Below are positions 9,293 through 17,661 of a DNA stretch of 64,000 bases, piece by piece (positions within the stretch are counted from its first letter, which is position 1; every line of letters begins with the position of its first letter). This DNA is from JAZBPO01 sp963691775 (lineage in GTDB: Bacteria > Pseudomonadota > Gammaproteobacteria > Pseudomonadales > Azotimanducaceae). The position numbers and the translations under genes were made by a program. The stretch is taken from the NCBI GenBank assembly GCA_963691775.1, contig OY829369.1:1178001-1242000 (forward strand). Direction: 5' to 3'. The notes below the pieces were generated by a model. The model saw nothing but the letters and a program-made list of their open reading frames with translations. It was not told the DNA's origin and searched no databases.

Positions 9293-9591
9293 GGCAATCG
9301 CGAGAACGGCGTCGCAGAGCTCGATGTGTTCGTTTAAAAGAAATCGATGCGGCGCTCGATCCGAAAGGGCTCGCGCCGCCGTGCTCCCAGGCGACGGCCT
9401 CAGGCGCATGTACCTCTAAGGGACCGGCTTTCACCACATTCATAAGTAGGTGTTCCGGGATCGCGATGCGGCCCTCGCGCAGCTGGGCGTGTCGATGGGA
9501 CAGGTGCCCGAGGCCACGGCGGCGCTGGAGCCGGTTCCGCACTGAGCTAGACTGCGCGCCCGCACGATCACGCCCGAACCGGGAATCACCC
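9293..9591. other. Intergenic stretch between dps and uup, with a possible gene remnant
   Basis: About 300 bases with no intact gene. From 9450 to 9545 an in-frame 31-codon tail is open and ends in TGA. It reads FRDRDAALAQLGVSMGQV and has coding-like composition, but a stop stands directly in front of it (9447-9449). It may be the eroded 3' end of a lost gene. The AT-richer stretch around 9330-9350 shows no hairpin good enough to call a dps terminator. Confidence 0.3.
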
Positions 9592-11490
9592 ATGAGTCTG
9601 CTCACGCTCCGCGGCGCCCGCCTCGATTTTGGCGGCCCTGCCCTGCTCGACGATGTCGACTTCGCCCTCGATCGCGGCGAGCGCGTGTGCCTGCTCGGAC
9701 GCAACGGCGTCGGCAAGTCCTCGCTCCTCGCCCTGCTGCTCGGGCGACTGCCGCTGGACGGCGGCGAGCTCGTTCACGACCCCGCGTTGCGCATTGCCGA
9801 CCTGCCGCAGGACATCCCCGTCGGCGCCGGCGCCCGCATCCGCGAGGTGGTCGCGGAAGGCTTGGGCGACCTCGCCGCAGCCGTCACCGAATACGAAGCC
9901 CTGGCAGCCGAGGGCAGCGAGGCCGACAGTGCACGCCTTGCAGTTCTCGGCGAACAGATCGACGCCGGCCGCGGCTGGGATCTGTCCGCGCGAACGGATC
10001 GCGTGCTGTCCCAACTGAATCTCGACGGCGAGGCCGTGTTCGAGTCCCTGTCGGGCGGCAGCCGGCGACGCGTGCTGCTCGCCCGCGCCCTGGTCGCTGA
10101 GCCGGACGTCCTCATCCTCGACGAGCCGACCAACCATCTGGACGTCGAGACCATCGAATGGCTCGAAGGCGTACTCGACGCCTTCGACGGTGCCCTCCTG
10201 TTCACTTCACACGACCGTCGCTTCGTCCAGCAACTCTCAACCCGCATCGTCGAACTCGATCGCGGCGTCCTCACCAGCTACCCGGGAGACTGGCGGCGCT
10301 ATCAGGACCAGCGCGAGGCCCGACACGCGGCGGAAGCGGCGGCAGACGCAGAGTTCGACCGCCGTCTGGCCGAAGAGGAAGTGTGGATTCGCCAGGGCAT
10401 CAAGGCGCGCCGGACCCGCAACGAGGGCCGCGTGCGGCGCCTCGAGGCCATGCGCGAGACCCGTCGTGCACGACGCCAGGAAGTCGGCGCCGCCCGCATG
10501 AGCGTCCGCGAGGCCGATCGATCCGGGAAGAAGGTGATCGAGGCGGAAGGCCTCTCGTTCAGTTGGCCAGGCGCCGAGCGTCCGATCGTGCTCGATTTTT
10601 CTACGCTCATCGAACGCGGCGACCGCGTCGGCATCCTCGGCCGCAACGGAACGGGCAAGACCACGCTCCTAAATCTGCTGCTGAAATCGCTCGAACCCAC
10701 ATCCGGCGTGGTCACCCACGGCACGAAGATGGCACTCGCCGTGTTCGATCAGCATCGCGCGGACATCGACACAGCTTCCGAACGCGGCACGACCCTGCAG
10801 GACTTTGTCGCCGACGGGGACGATCACGTCGAGACCGCAGACGGCCGCCGCCACGTGATCGGCTGGCTGCAGGACTTCCTGTTCACGCCGGCCCGCAGCC
10901 GCGGACCGGTGTCCGTCCTGTCCGGCGGAGAGCGTGCGCGGCTCCAGCTCGCTCGCCTGTTCGCTCGACCGAGCAATGTCCTGGTGATGGACGAACCCAC
11001 CAACGATCTCGACGTCGAGACCCTGGAATTGCTTGAGGAACGCATTCTCGACTACGCAGGCACGGTTCTGATGGTGAGCCACGACCGCGAGTTCCTCGAC
11101 CGCGTGGTGACCTCGACGCTGGCGCTGGAAGCGAACGGCCGGGTCGGCGAGTACGTCGGGGGCTGGTCCGACTGGAGGCGCCAGCGCCCGGTCGCAAAGC
11201 AGCCGGCACCGGCCGACACCTCAGCAAAGGCAACGCGCAAGGCAGCGAGAACGACGCCGTCGAAAACGGCTCGAAAGAAGCTCAGCTACAAGGATCAGCG
11301 TGAACTCGATGCGCTGCCCGCTCAGATCGAGGCGCTGGAGACACGCATCGGCGCGCTCCAGCTGAAGCTGGCTGATCCCGAACTCTATCGCGGCGACGCG
11401 GACGCCGTGGCAGAACTGAAGACGCAGCTCAATGACGCGGAAGCCGCACTGGACGCGGCCTTCGAGCGCTGGAGTGACCTGGAGGGTTGA
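9592..11490 (+). CDS. uup: ABC-F family ATPase Uup
   Basis: 632 residues with two ABC cassettes and no membrane domain. Cassette 1 has Walker A GRNGVGKSS, signature LSGGSRRR and Walker B LILDEPTNHLD. Cassette 2 has GRNGTGKTT, LSGGERARLQ and VMDEPTNDLD. The tail from about residue 540 is a Lys-rich linker followed by the KLSYKDQRELDALPAQIEALE coiled coil that defines Uup and binds DNA or ribosome. ABC-F proteins act on the ribosomal E site; Uup also suppresses transposon excision and helps resolve recombination intermediates. The ATG at 9592 is chosen because cassette homology starts at residue 3. Confidence 0.9.
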   Translation: MSLLTLRGARLDFGGPALLDDVDFALDRGERVCLLGRNGVGKSSLLALLLGRLPLDGGELVHDPALRIADLPQDIPVGAGARIREVVAEGLGDLAAAVTEYEALAAEGSEADSARLAVLGEQIDAGRGWDLSARTDRVLSQLNLDGEAVFESLSGGSRRRVLLARALVAEPDVLILDEPTNHLDVETIEWLEGVLDAFDGALLFTSHDRRFVQQLSTRIVELDRGVLTSYPGDWRRYQDQREARHAAEAAADAEFDRRLAEEEVWIRQGIKARRTRNEGRVRRLEAMRETRRARRQEVGAARMSVREADRSGKKVIEAEGLSFSWPGAERPIVLDFSTLIERGDRVGILGRNGTGKTTLLNLLLKSLEPTSGVVTHGTKMALAVFDQHRADIDTASERGTTLQDFVADGDDHVETADGRRHVIGWLQDFLFTPARSRGPVSVLSGGERARLQLARLFARPSNVLVMDEPTNDLDVETLELLEERILDYAGTVLMVSHDREFLDRVVTSTLALEANGRVGEYVGGWSDWRRQRPVAKQPAPADTSAKATRKAARTTPSKTARKKLSYKDQRELDALPAQIEALETRIGALQLKLADPELYRGDADAVAELKTQLNDAEAALDAAFERWSDLEG

Positions 11491-11541
11491 CGTGACGATC
11501 GCAGCGCGCGTGCTGGGGTGCCCAAGACACGGGCGCTGGAA

Positions 11542-11757
11542 TCAGGCAGAGCGCTCGAGGCGGCGAAACTCCTCTTCGAGCTGGAAGCCGCGGTCCGTGA
11601 CGATGCGCTCCAGCGTTTCCACGCGGGCTTCAAGCTCGGCGATGCGGGCCGCGTCGGCGCCGCCGCCACTGGCGAGCTCGGCCCGGCGTGTCTTGTTCCA
11701 CTCCTCGAAGGCCGCATAGGCAAGGCCGCAGACGATCGCGACGATGGCGATTTCCAT
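11542..11757 (-). CDS. PspB-like small membrane protein
   Basis: 71 residues: an N-terminal hydrophobic helix (IAIVAIVCGLAYAAF), a short basic linker, then a predicted coiled coil (RIAELEARVETLERIVTDRGFQLEEEFRRLE). Size, order of parts and the closing coiled coil match the phage-shock protein PspB, which sits in the inner membrane and helps sense envelope stress. No pspA, pspC or pspF is adjacent; the window's pspA lies in a different operon at 48.2 kb. It could equally be an unrelated small coiled-coil membrane protein. Confidence 0.6.
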   Translation of the reverse strand: MEIAIVAIVCGLAYAAFEEWNKTRRAELASGGGADAARIAELEARVETLERIVTDRGFQLEEEFRRLERSA

Positions 11758-11899
11758 GTGAGTGCTCCGTGGAAGTTTGCCCTACATGCTGCGCGCGCAG
11801 ACCCAGGCGCGCAAGGCGTGCGCGGCAGAACGAGTCCACAGCGCGGCGCGGCGTTCGACCCGCCGCCGCGCCGCCGTCATGCGCGTGCTCGAATCTGCG

Positions 11900-14575
11900 T
11901 CAGCGCACCTTGTCCGTGTGTCCGGGGCCGCGGAGCACGGCGTTCAGGAACACGATGTTCGCGCCGTCCAGGGCCGCCCGGAAGGTCGGATCGGCGACGA
12001 AGCCGACGACGATGCCGTCACCGTAGGGGGCTTCCACAACTGCCGGCTTGTATGCCCACTGCGCGCGATTCTCTGCCCAAAGGTGGCCACCGGCGCCAAT
12101 ATCGTCAGGCCCGTCGAAGTACAGCGCGTTCCAGCCATCGTCGAGCGTCAGCGGCCGGTAGACGTCGTTGCCGGCAACCATGAAGCTCACGCCGTCACGC
12201 ACCCCCGCCGTCAGCCAGGTGTCGGGCGTGATCCGGGTCCGCATGAGCACGCCCGGGATCGAATCGGGGTCGGGCGATTCGGGCAGGATCGCTGCCTGAT
12301 AGGCCTCCTGATCCTCCAGCACCGTGCCGTCGACCGTGTCCCCCGAGCGATCGCTTGTCCCCTTGCCGTCGGCAAGTCGCTCGAGGTCCGTCGGCAGGAG
12401 CCCGACAGCGTCGCTTGCGGCGAACCGCATGCCTCCGCTCATGGCAACGAGCACGCCTCCCCTGGCAACCCAGTCCTTGAGACGCTGAACGCCACGCTCA
12501 CCGAGCACGCGCGCATACCCGGCGCCGTCGGGTAGAACCACGACGTCGAAACGATCGAGCTCGTCGGATGCGAGGTGCTGCACCCGGACTGGCTCGACGG
12601 GGTAACCAAACTGCCGCTCGAGTACGAAACGCGTGTTGCCCGCGCTGTAGGAAACGGTGGGTTGATCCCATGCCAGCGCGATCCTGGGCGCTGGCAGCGG
12701 TTGCACCGAACTGCTTCCGAAGGACACGCCCTCCTCCGAATAGCTCGTATCCGTCGCAACGACTTCAGCGCCCGTCTGAAGCGCAAGCTCGGTCACGACC
12801 GCGTGCAGATCCTCAGCCGAGTAATCGCCGTGATCGGCCGTGCGAACGACGAGCGTACCCCGATCGAAACGCCGACCATCGAGCGTCATGACCGCGTCGA
12901 CGCCCTGCACGAACAGACCCGAGCGCTGGGCCGCTGCGAGGAAGCGTCCGGCAGCCCGCGACCCCCATGGCACCAGCCAGCCCAGTCGGGAGCGCTCAGG
13001 CGCGGCAAAGCGCGCCGGCGCGTCGCCATCGAAAACCGCCACGCTGAGCGATGCGCGCTCGCAGGGAATGACATCGACGTTGTAGAGACTCGGCAGGGAC
13101 CAGCCGAGGATGTCATAGAGCTGCGCGCGCAGGCCGAGGGACCGACGTCGCTCCTGCTCCGCAAGGAAATCCTCCGCCATCGGACTTTCGATCTCGAGGA
13201 AGGTTCGAATCATGCGGCCTAGCGGCTGGCGTCCGGAGACCAGATAGGACCCGTCAGGCATGTCGACGCCGCACGCGCGCCCCGCATCGCGTGTGCGCCG
13301 CACCTCTACGCCGTGCTCGACGAGCAGCTCGGCCAGCTTGTCCACGGCTGACACATCACCGCGCGCAGGCAGCAGATACTCCCGGGCCGCCCCATAGGCG
13401 CCCCGCTGACCCTGCAAACGGTCGGCAACAAAGTTGCGCAGGAAGGCCTCTCGATTCACCGAAGCTGTCTCCACCGTGCCGACCGACGCGACAAAATGGC
13501 GCTGCACGGCATCGGCGTAGGTGATGATCTCGCCATTGCGGCGCTCCCCCGCGAGCCCCCGGGGCGATCCGACCTCGAACGTCATGCCCACGGCGCCCTG
13601 AAAGGCGGGCCAGGAATCGCCGTAGCCGGGGTAGAAGGCGTCGTAGACGTCCCGCGTGAAGTACTCGAAACCGAAGGTGTCGAACCACTTGGCGTTCGTG
13701 CGCCCGTAGGCGTCGAGCATGTCGATCTGGGCGTCGCTGTAATGCGGGTTGAACGGACGCGCCGGAGGCGGGAAGAAGTACGCAGAGTCTGTCCCCATCT
13801 CGTGAACATCGGCGTGAACGAGAGGATAAAACTCCTGCAGCACGCGCACTCTGCCCTTCGTTTCCGGCTGCGTGAGCGGCAGCCAGTCGCGGTTCATGTC
13901 GAAGATGTAGTGGTTCGTGCGTCCGTTGGGCCAGGGCTCACGACGCTCCGCCGCGATCGCCGATACGCTCGGTTCGATGCCGTAGGTCTCCCTGTACCGG
14001 TTCACGAATCGCGCCAGGCCGTCGGGGTTCTGTACCGGGTCGATCCCGACGAGCGTGTTCTGCCGGATGCTGTCGAAGGGTTCACCTCGCGCCGCAAGGA
14101 GATGGTAGGCCGCCTGCATCGCAGCGCCCGTCGGAGACAGCTCATTGCCATGAACCGTGTAGGCGAGCCACACCACTGCAGGCAATTCGCTCACGAGCGC
14201 TTCGATACGTGATTCGTCGAGTTCGGCGGGCTTCGCAAGCGCCTGCATGCCCGCCTTGATCTCGTCGACCCTGGAAATCGTCTCTCGGGTCCCGACGAGC
14301 AGATAGTGCAGCGGTCGACCTTCCCAGCTCTTGGCGTACTCCACCAGGCGCGTCCGATCCGGGGCCGCATCGGCGAGCGCGCGCACATATCTCTCGGCCT
14401 CGCTCGGCAACGACAGGCGCTCCCCCGGCGCGTAGCCGAGGACGGCCTCGACGGTCGGAATAGCCGGATCGAAGTCCACGCCCGGCCACCCGACCTGCTC
14501 GACGGGCTGATCCGCACCAGCGATCGAAGCGAGCAGATATGTCGCGAGCGCAGAACCCCATAGACGCAGCTTCAT
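11900..14575 (-). CDS. Exported M14-family zinc carboxypeptidase-like protein
   Basis: 891 residues with an N-terminal signal peptide (SALATYLLASIAGAD). The N-terminal half is an M14 peptidase domain. Zinc ligands His142 and Glu145 are in VHGNELS, a third ligand His258 in HADVHEMG, and the catalytic-type Glu334 in MTFEVGSPRG. The second half is a large region with a glutamine-amidotransferase-like fold pattern (VVLPDGAGY, GGVLVAMSGG near residue 690), common in long bacterial M14 proteins. It probably digests peptides in the periplasm or outside. Its start overlaps the stop of the upstream S9 peptidase by four bases (ATGA), so the two are translationally coupled. Confidence 0.87.
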   Translation of the reverse strand: MKLRLWGSALATYLLASIAGADQPVEQVGWPGVDFDPAIPTVEAVLGYAPGERLSLPSEAERYVRALADAAPDRTRLVEYAKSWEGRPLHYLLVGTRETISRVDEIKAGMQALAKPAELDESRIEALVSELPAVVWLAYTVHGNELSPTGAAMQAAYHLLAARGEPFDSIRQNTLVGIDPVQNPDGLARFVNRYRETYGIEPSVSAIAAERREPWPNGRTNHYIFDMNRDWLPLTQPETKGRVRVLQEFYPLVHADVHEMGTDSAYFFPPPARPFNPHYSDAQIDMLDAYGRTNAKWFDTFGFEYFTRDVYDAFYPGYGDSWPAFQGAVGMTFEVGSPRGLAGERRNGEIITYADAVQRHFVASVGTVETASVNREAFLRNFVADRLQGQRGAYGAAREYLLPARGDVSAVDKLAELLVEHGVEVRRTRDAGRACGVDMPDGSYLVSGRQPLGRMIRTFLEIESPMAEDFLAEQERRRSLGLRAQLYDILGWSLPSLYNVDVIPCERASLSVAVFDGDAPARFAAPERSRLGWLVPWGSRAAGRFLAAAQRSGLFVQGVDAVMTLDGRRFDRGTLVVRTADHGDYSAEDLHAVVTELALQTGAEVVATDTSYSEEGVSFGSSSVQPLPAPRIALAWDQPTVSYSAGNTRFVLERQFGYPVEPVRVQHLASDELDRFDVVVLPDGAGYARVLGERGVQRLKDWVARGGVLVAMSGGMRFAASDAVGLLPTDLERLADGKGTSDRSGDTVDGTVLEDQEAYQAAILPESPDPDSIPGVLMRTRITPDTWLTAGVRDGVSFMVAGNDVYRPLTLDDGWNALYFDGPDDIGAGGHLWAENRAQWAYKPAVVEAPYGDGIVVGFVADPTFRAALDGANIVFLNAVLRGPGHTDKVR

Positions 14576-16539
14576 CGCGTCACCTCCAGCTTGTCTTCAA
14601 GAAAGTCCGCAATGATCCGATACGCGGCGATTCGATTGCCGAGCTTGCGGATCGAGTGGCCCTCGTCGGGCCAGCGCAGATAGACCACGTCGATGCCGTT
14701 GTCTCGGATCGCGCGCACCATCCGATCCGATTCCGCAACAGGATCACGGGGATCGTTGACGCCATGGCTGAAGACCATGGGCGTGCGAATGTCGTCCACG
14801 TTCTCGATGGGCGAAATGGTGCGAAAGAAGGCGCGGTCATCGGGGTCGTTGATGTCGCCATACTCGACCCGATCCGAGGCCTTGAGCGCGGGTGACGCGG
14901 TCTCGAGCGCACGCACCCAATCGGACACCCCGACGAAAGACACCCCCGCATCGAACATGTCCGGGTAGGCACCGACCGCCGCGTTCGTCATGTAGCCCCC
15001 ATAAGAGCCCCCCATGATCGCCGCCCGCGATGCATCGACGCGGCCATCGGCAGCGAGCCATGCCATCGTGTCGGCGACGTCGCGCACCGCGTTTGGCCGC
15101 AGGCGCTTGTTGTCGAGGCGAGCGAAGGTCTTGCCGTAGCCCGTGGAGCCGCGGAAGTTGAGGTCGAAGATCGCGATGCCACGCTGGAGCAGGTACTGGT
15201 CGATGGCATCGAAGTTCGGTCGTGCCTGACCGGACGGACCGCCATGCACGCGCAGTACGACCGGCGGTGCGCCCTCCGTGGCCATAGCGGCACCCGGCGG
15301 CAGATACATGAGACCGAAGAGGTTCACATCGTCCTGCGCCGGGAAGCTCACCGCCTCCGGTATCACCATCTGCTCGCCGTCGAGACCCACCCAGGTCGTG
15401 CGACCCACCTGCGTCAGGCGCGCTTCGGCTACGTCGTAGGTGAAGAGATCACGCGGATTGCGGGGCCCGTTGACGCCGATCGTGATCACAGGCGCATGGT
15501 CCGCCCCGGCGATCGAGTAGACCCCGGGCGGCATATTCGGCGCAGCGAGGCGCGTATTCGTTTCGCGATCGAGCAGGCGCAGTTCATCGTAGCCGTTCAC
15601 GTTCACGGTCCATGCGAGATACCGGCCATCGCCGAACAGCGTCACGTCGGAGACGTCCCACTGGGGCTCATCGATCCAGGTAAGCGCCTCGCTAGCAAGA
15701 TCGTAGAAGGCAAGCCCGGAGAACGCTCGATCCTCGTTGGTCGCAAGGTAGAACCCGCTGCCGTCAGGGAGCCACTCGAAGTCCTCGTAGGCCGACGCGA
15801 TCTCGGGCACGAAGAGCGCGATCTTCTCTCGTGAGCGGGTGCCCAGCAGGTACACGTCCTGCGCGTCCTCACCCCGCGTTTCCGTGACGATCACGTTGGA
15901 GCCGTTCGGCTGCCACGCCTGGGCATAGTTCGCAAAGCTGCCCTCGTATATCCGCTCGTACTCACCCGTAGCGACGTCACCTACGTAGACGTCGTAGTCG
16001 GTCCCGTTGCGGGCCGTCGACGAGAATGCGACCAGCTCACCGTTTGGCGCGAAGTCTCCGAAGCGGATGAAGGCCTCGTGATAGCCGATGACCTCCCGCT
16101 CCTGCGTGCCGTCCACGGAAATCAGCGTGTAGGACTCGCGCTCGTTGCCGTTGCGATCGGTCGCGTAGAGGATGCCGGCGCCCTCCGGATGCCACCGGTG
16201 GAAAGTGACCCCACGGCCAAAGGTGAGCTGACGCGGCAGACCGCCCGCCGCGGGCACGACCCAGAGCTGCGGCTTGCCCGTGACGGAATCGCGATAAGCG
16301 ACGTACTCGCCGTCCGGTGAGATCGCGGCCGCCGCAGGGCCGCGCACCATGAGGAAGCGCATGACATCGGCGGGGAAGGACCCGGCGAGATCGAGCGCCG
16401 GCTCGACGGTTTTCGGCGTGTCCTCTGGCCAGGGCCAGGCGGCATCCTCGGCGTGTGCCGTTCGGATCGATAACGCACCAACCAGCAGCGTGCAGAGCAC
16501 GGCGCCAACGGCACGTACGGAGCAACGTGCGTCCTGCAT
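14572..16539 (-). CDS. Exported S9-family prolyl oligopeptidase-like serine peptidase
   Basis: 655 residues: a signal peptide (AVGAVLCTLLVGALSIRTAHAED), a seven-blade propeller region (about residues 50-390, with blocks such as AISPDGEYVAYRDS and APNGELVAFSS), and a C-terminal alpha/beta-hydrolase domain. The catalytic triad is visible as Ser512 in GGSYGGYMT, Asp596 in HGVNDPRDP and His628 in DEGHSIRK. It should cleave short peptides in the periplasm. It is the first gene of a two-gene unit with the M14 peptidase. Confidence 0.9.
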   Translation of the reverse strand: MQDARCSVRAVGAVLCTLLVGALSIRTAHAEDAAWPWPEDTPKTVEPALDLAGSFPADVMRFLMVRGPAAAAISPDGEYVAYRDSVTGKPQLWVVPAAGGLPRQLTFGRGVTFHRWHPEGAGILYATDRNGNERESYTLISVDGTQEREVIGYHEAFIRFGDFAPNGELVAFSSTARNGTDYDVYVGDVATGEYERIYEGSFANYAQAWQPNGSNVIVTETRGEDAQDVYLLGTRSREKIALFVPEIASAYEDFEWLPDGSGFYLATNEDRAFSGLAFYDLASEALTWIDEPQWDVSDVTLFGDGRYLAWTVNVNGYDELRLLDRETNTRLAAPNMPPGVYSIAGADHAPVITIGVNGPRNPRDLFTYDVAEARLTQVGRTTWVGLDGEQMVIPEAVSFPAQDDVNLFGLMYLPPGAAMATEGAPPVVLRVHGGPSGQARPNFDAIDQYLLQRGIAIFDLNFRGSTGYGKTFARLDNKRLRPNAVRDVADTMAWLAADGRVDASRAAIMGGSYGGYMTNAAVGAYPDMFDAGVSFVGVSDWVRALETASPALKASDRVEYGDINDPDDRAFFRTISPIENVDDIRTPMVFSHGVNDPRDPVAESDRMVRAIRDNGIDVVYLRWPDEGHSIRKLGNRIAAYRIIADFLEDKLEVTR

Positions 16540-16559
16540 GGAAAACTCCCTGGGATGGA

Positions 16560-17018
16560 TCAGCGTGTAGACAGTGCGACGACGGGAATCTCGCGATCCG
16601 TCGCGCGCCGATAGTTGTCATAGTCCGGCCAGATCGCGGCCATAAGACTCCACAGGCGAGCACGCTCCTCACCACTCACCGTCTCGGCGTGTGCCGCGTA
16701 CTGCTTCGGACCGACCTGTATCTCCACCCGCGGCTCGGCGGCCAGATTCAGGTACCAGGCGGGATGCGCGGGCGCGCCGCCCTTGGATGCAACGAGCACG
16801 AAACGCTCACCGGGATGTTCAGGGTCGAGGCCATAGATCAGCGGCAGCAAGAGCGGCTTGCCGGAGCGCCGGCCGACGGTCTTCAGCAAGAGCGTTGTCA
16901 CGCCGCGCCACTCATGTCCTTCCCGCCCGCCACTGCCAACATAGAGTTCGAGATGCTCACGAATCCAGGCAGGCAGATGGTCTGGCAGCGTACGGAGATC
17001 TTCACCCGTGATCGCCAT
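16560..17018 (-). CDS. Nitroreductase-family deazaflavin (F420)-type oxidoreductase
   Basis: 152 residues of the F420H2-dependent quinone-reductase-like (DDN) split-barrel family. Visible hallmarks are LLKTVGRRSGKPLLLPLIYG, FVLVASKGGAPAHPAWYLNLAAEPRVEIQVG and the closing IWPDYDNYRRATDREIPVVAL. The ATG at 17018 is chosen because it follows a clean AGGAG site, and family homology starts shortly after it. Members bind F420, FMN or haem-like cofactors. F420 use is mostly known from actinobacteria, so the cofactor here is open. Confidence 0.78.
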   Translation of the reverse strand: MAITGEDLRTLPDHLPAWIREHLELYVGSGGREGHEWRGVTTLLLKTVGRRSGKPLLLPLIYGLDPEHPGERFVLVASKGGAPAHPAWYLNLAAEPRVEIQVGPKQYAAHAETVSGEERARLWSLMAAIWPDYDNYRRATDREIPVVALSTR

Positions 17019-17139
17019 AGCGTCTCCTCGGCAGCGCTTGCTGATGTGGGGGCGTGGACCGTGCTGGTCGACCGCGCGGGGCGAGTCAATAAACGCTGCC
17101 GCTGGAGCGAGGTCAAGCGGGCGCCCGGTCCCAGCCTGA

Positions 17140-17478
17140 TCATCGTGCGCGGCGCACGCCTGCCGCGTCGGTGGCAAACGTTTCGACCGCAATAATGGCC
17201 GACCGAGGGATCTCGCCGTAGAGGTGCGGAAACAATTCGCCCCGGCCAGTGGTGTCCTCCTCTTTCAAGGCACCCTCCAGGGCTGCTTCGTCCAGCGTGA
17301 GAAGCACAAGATCGTCGCGATCGCGGTAGTAGCGTTCCAGCACACCCACGAGCTGCTCTGCTCGGCAGCAGTGAATGAACCCCTCCTCACGCATCGCCTC
17401 GGGGGCGTAAGAGGATGCAGATTCGCTCGCATCGAACGCGCGCTCGACCGCAACGTGGAGCAGGCGACGCGCAATCAT
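17140..17478 (-). CDS. DUF952 family protein
   Basis: 112 residues matching the DUF952 pattern: REEGFIHCCRAEQLVGVLERYY, then DDLVLLTLDEAAL, then ELFPHLYGEIPRSAI. The family is small and cytosolic and structurally related to ADP-ribosyltransferase-like folds, but has no firm biochemical role. The start at 17478 gives the usual N-terminal strand and helix. It lies 121 bp upstream of the deazaflavin-type reductase on the same strand. Confidence 0.75.
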   Translation of the reverse strand: MIARRLLHVAVERAFDASESASSYAPEAMREEGFIHCCRAEQLVGVLERYYRDRDDLVLLTLDEAALEGALKEEDTTGRGELFPHLYGEIPRSAIIAVETFATDAAGVRRAR

Positions 17479-17661
17479 GAAGCGACGGTCGCCAGGGAAC
17501 TGATGGCATGCAGCGCAGCAGAAGAACGGGTGCAGGCGTCGACGACCATTGTCTGGAGGTCCTCATTCAGTCGGCCTCTTGCTTGAGGCGAAGCCGCGCG
17601 GCGCAACCGGACACAAGCGTGTGCGACCGCCGCCCCGCCGCGCGTCCCCGGGGCGCCAGCT

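Noticed and set aside
12575..13222. + strand frame inside the M14 peptidase region
   Set aside because: Shadow frame; the minus strand carries the full peptidase with its zinc ligands.
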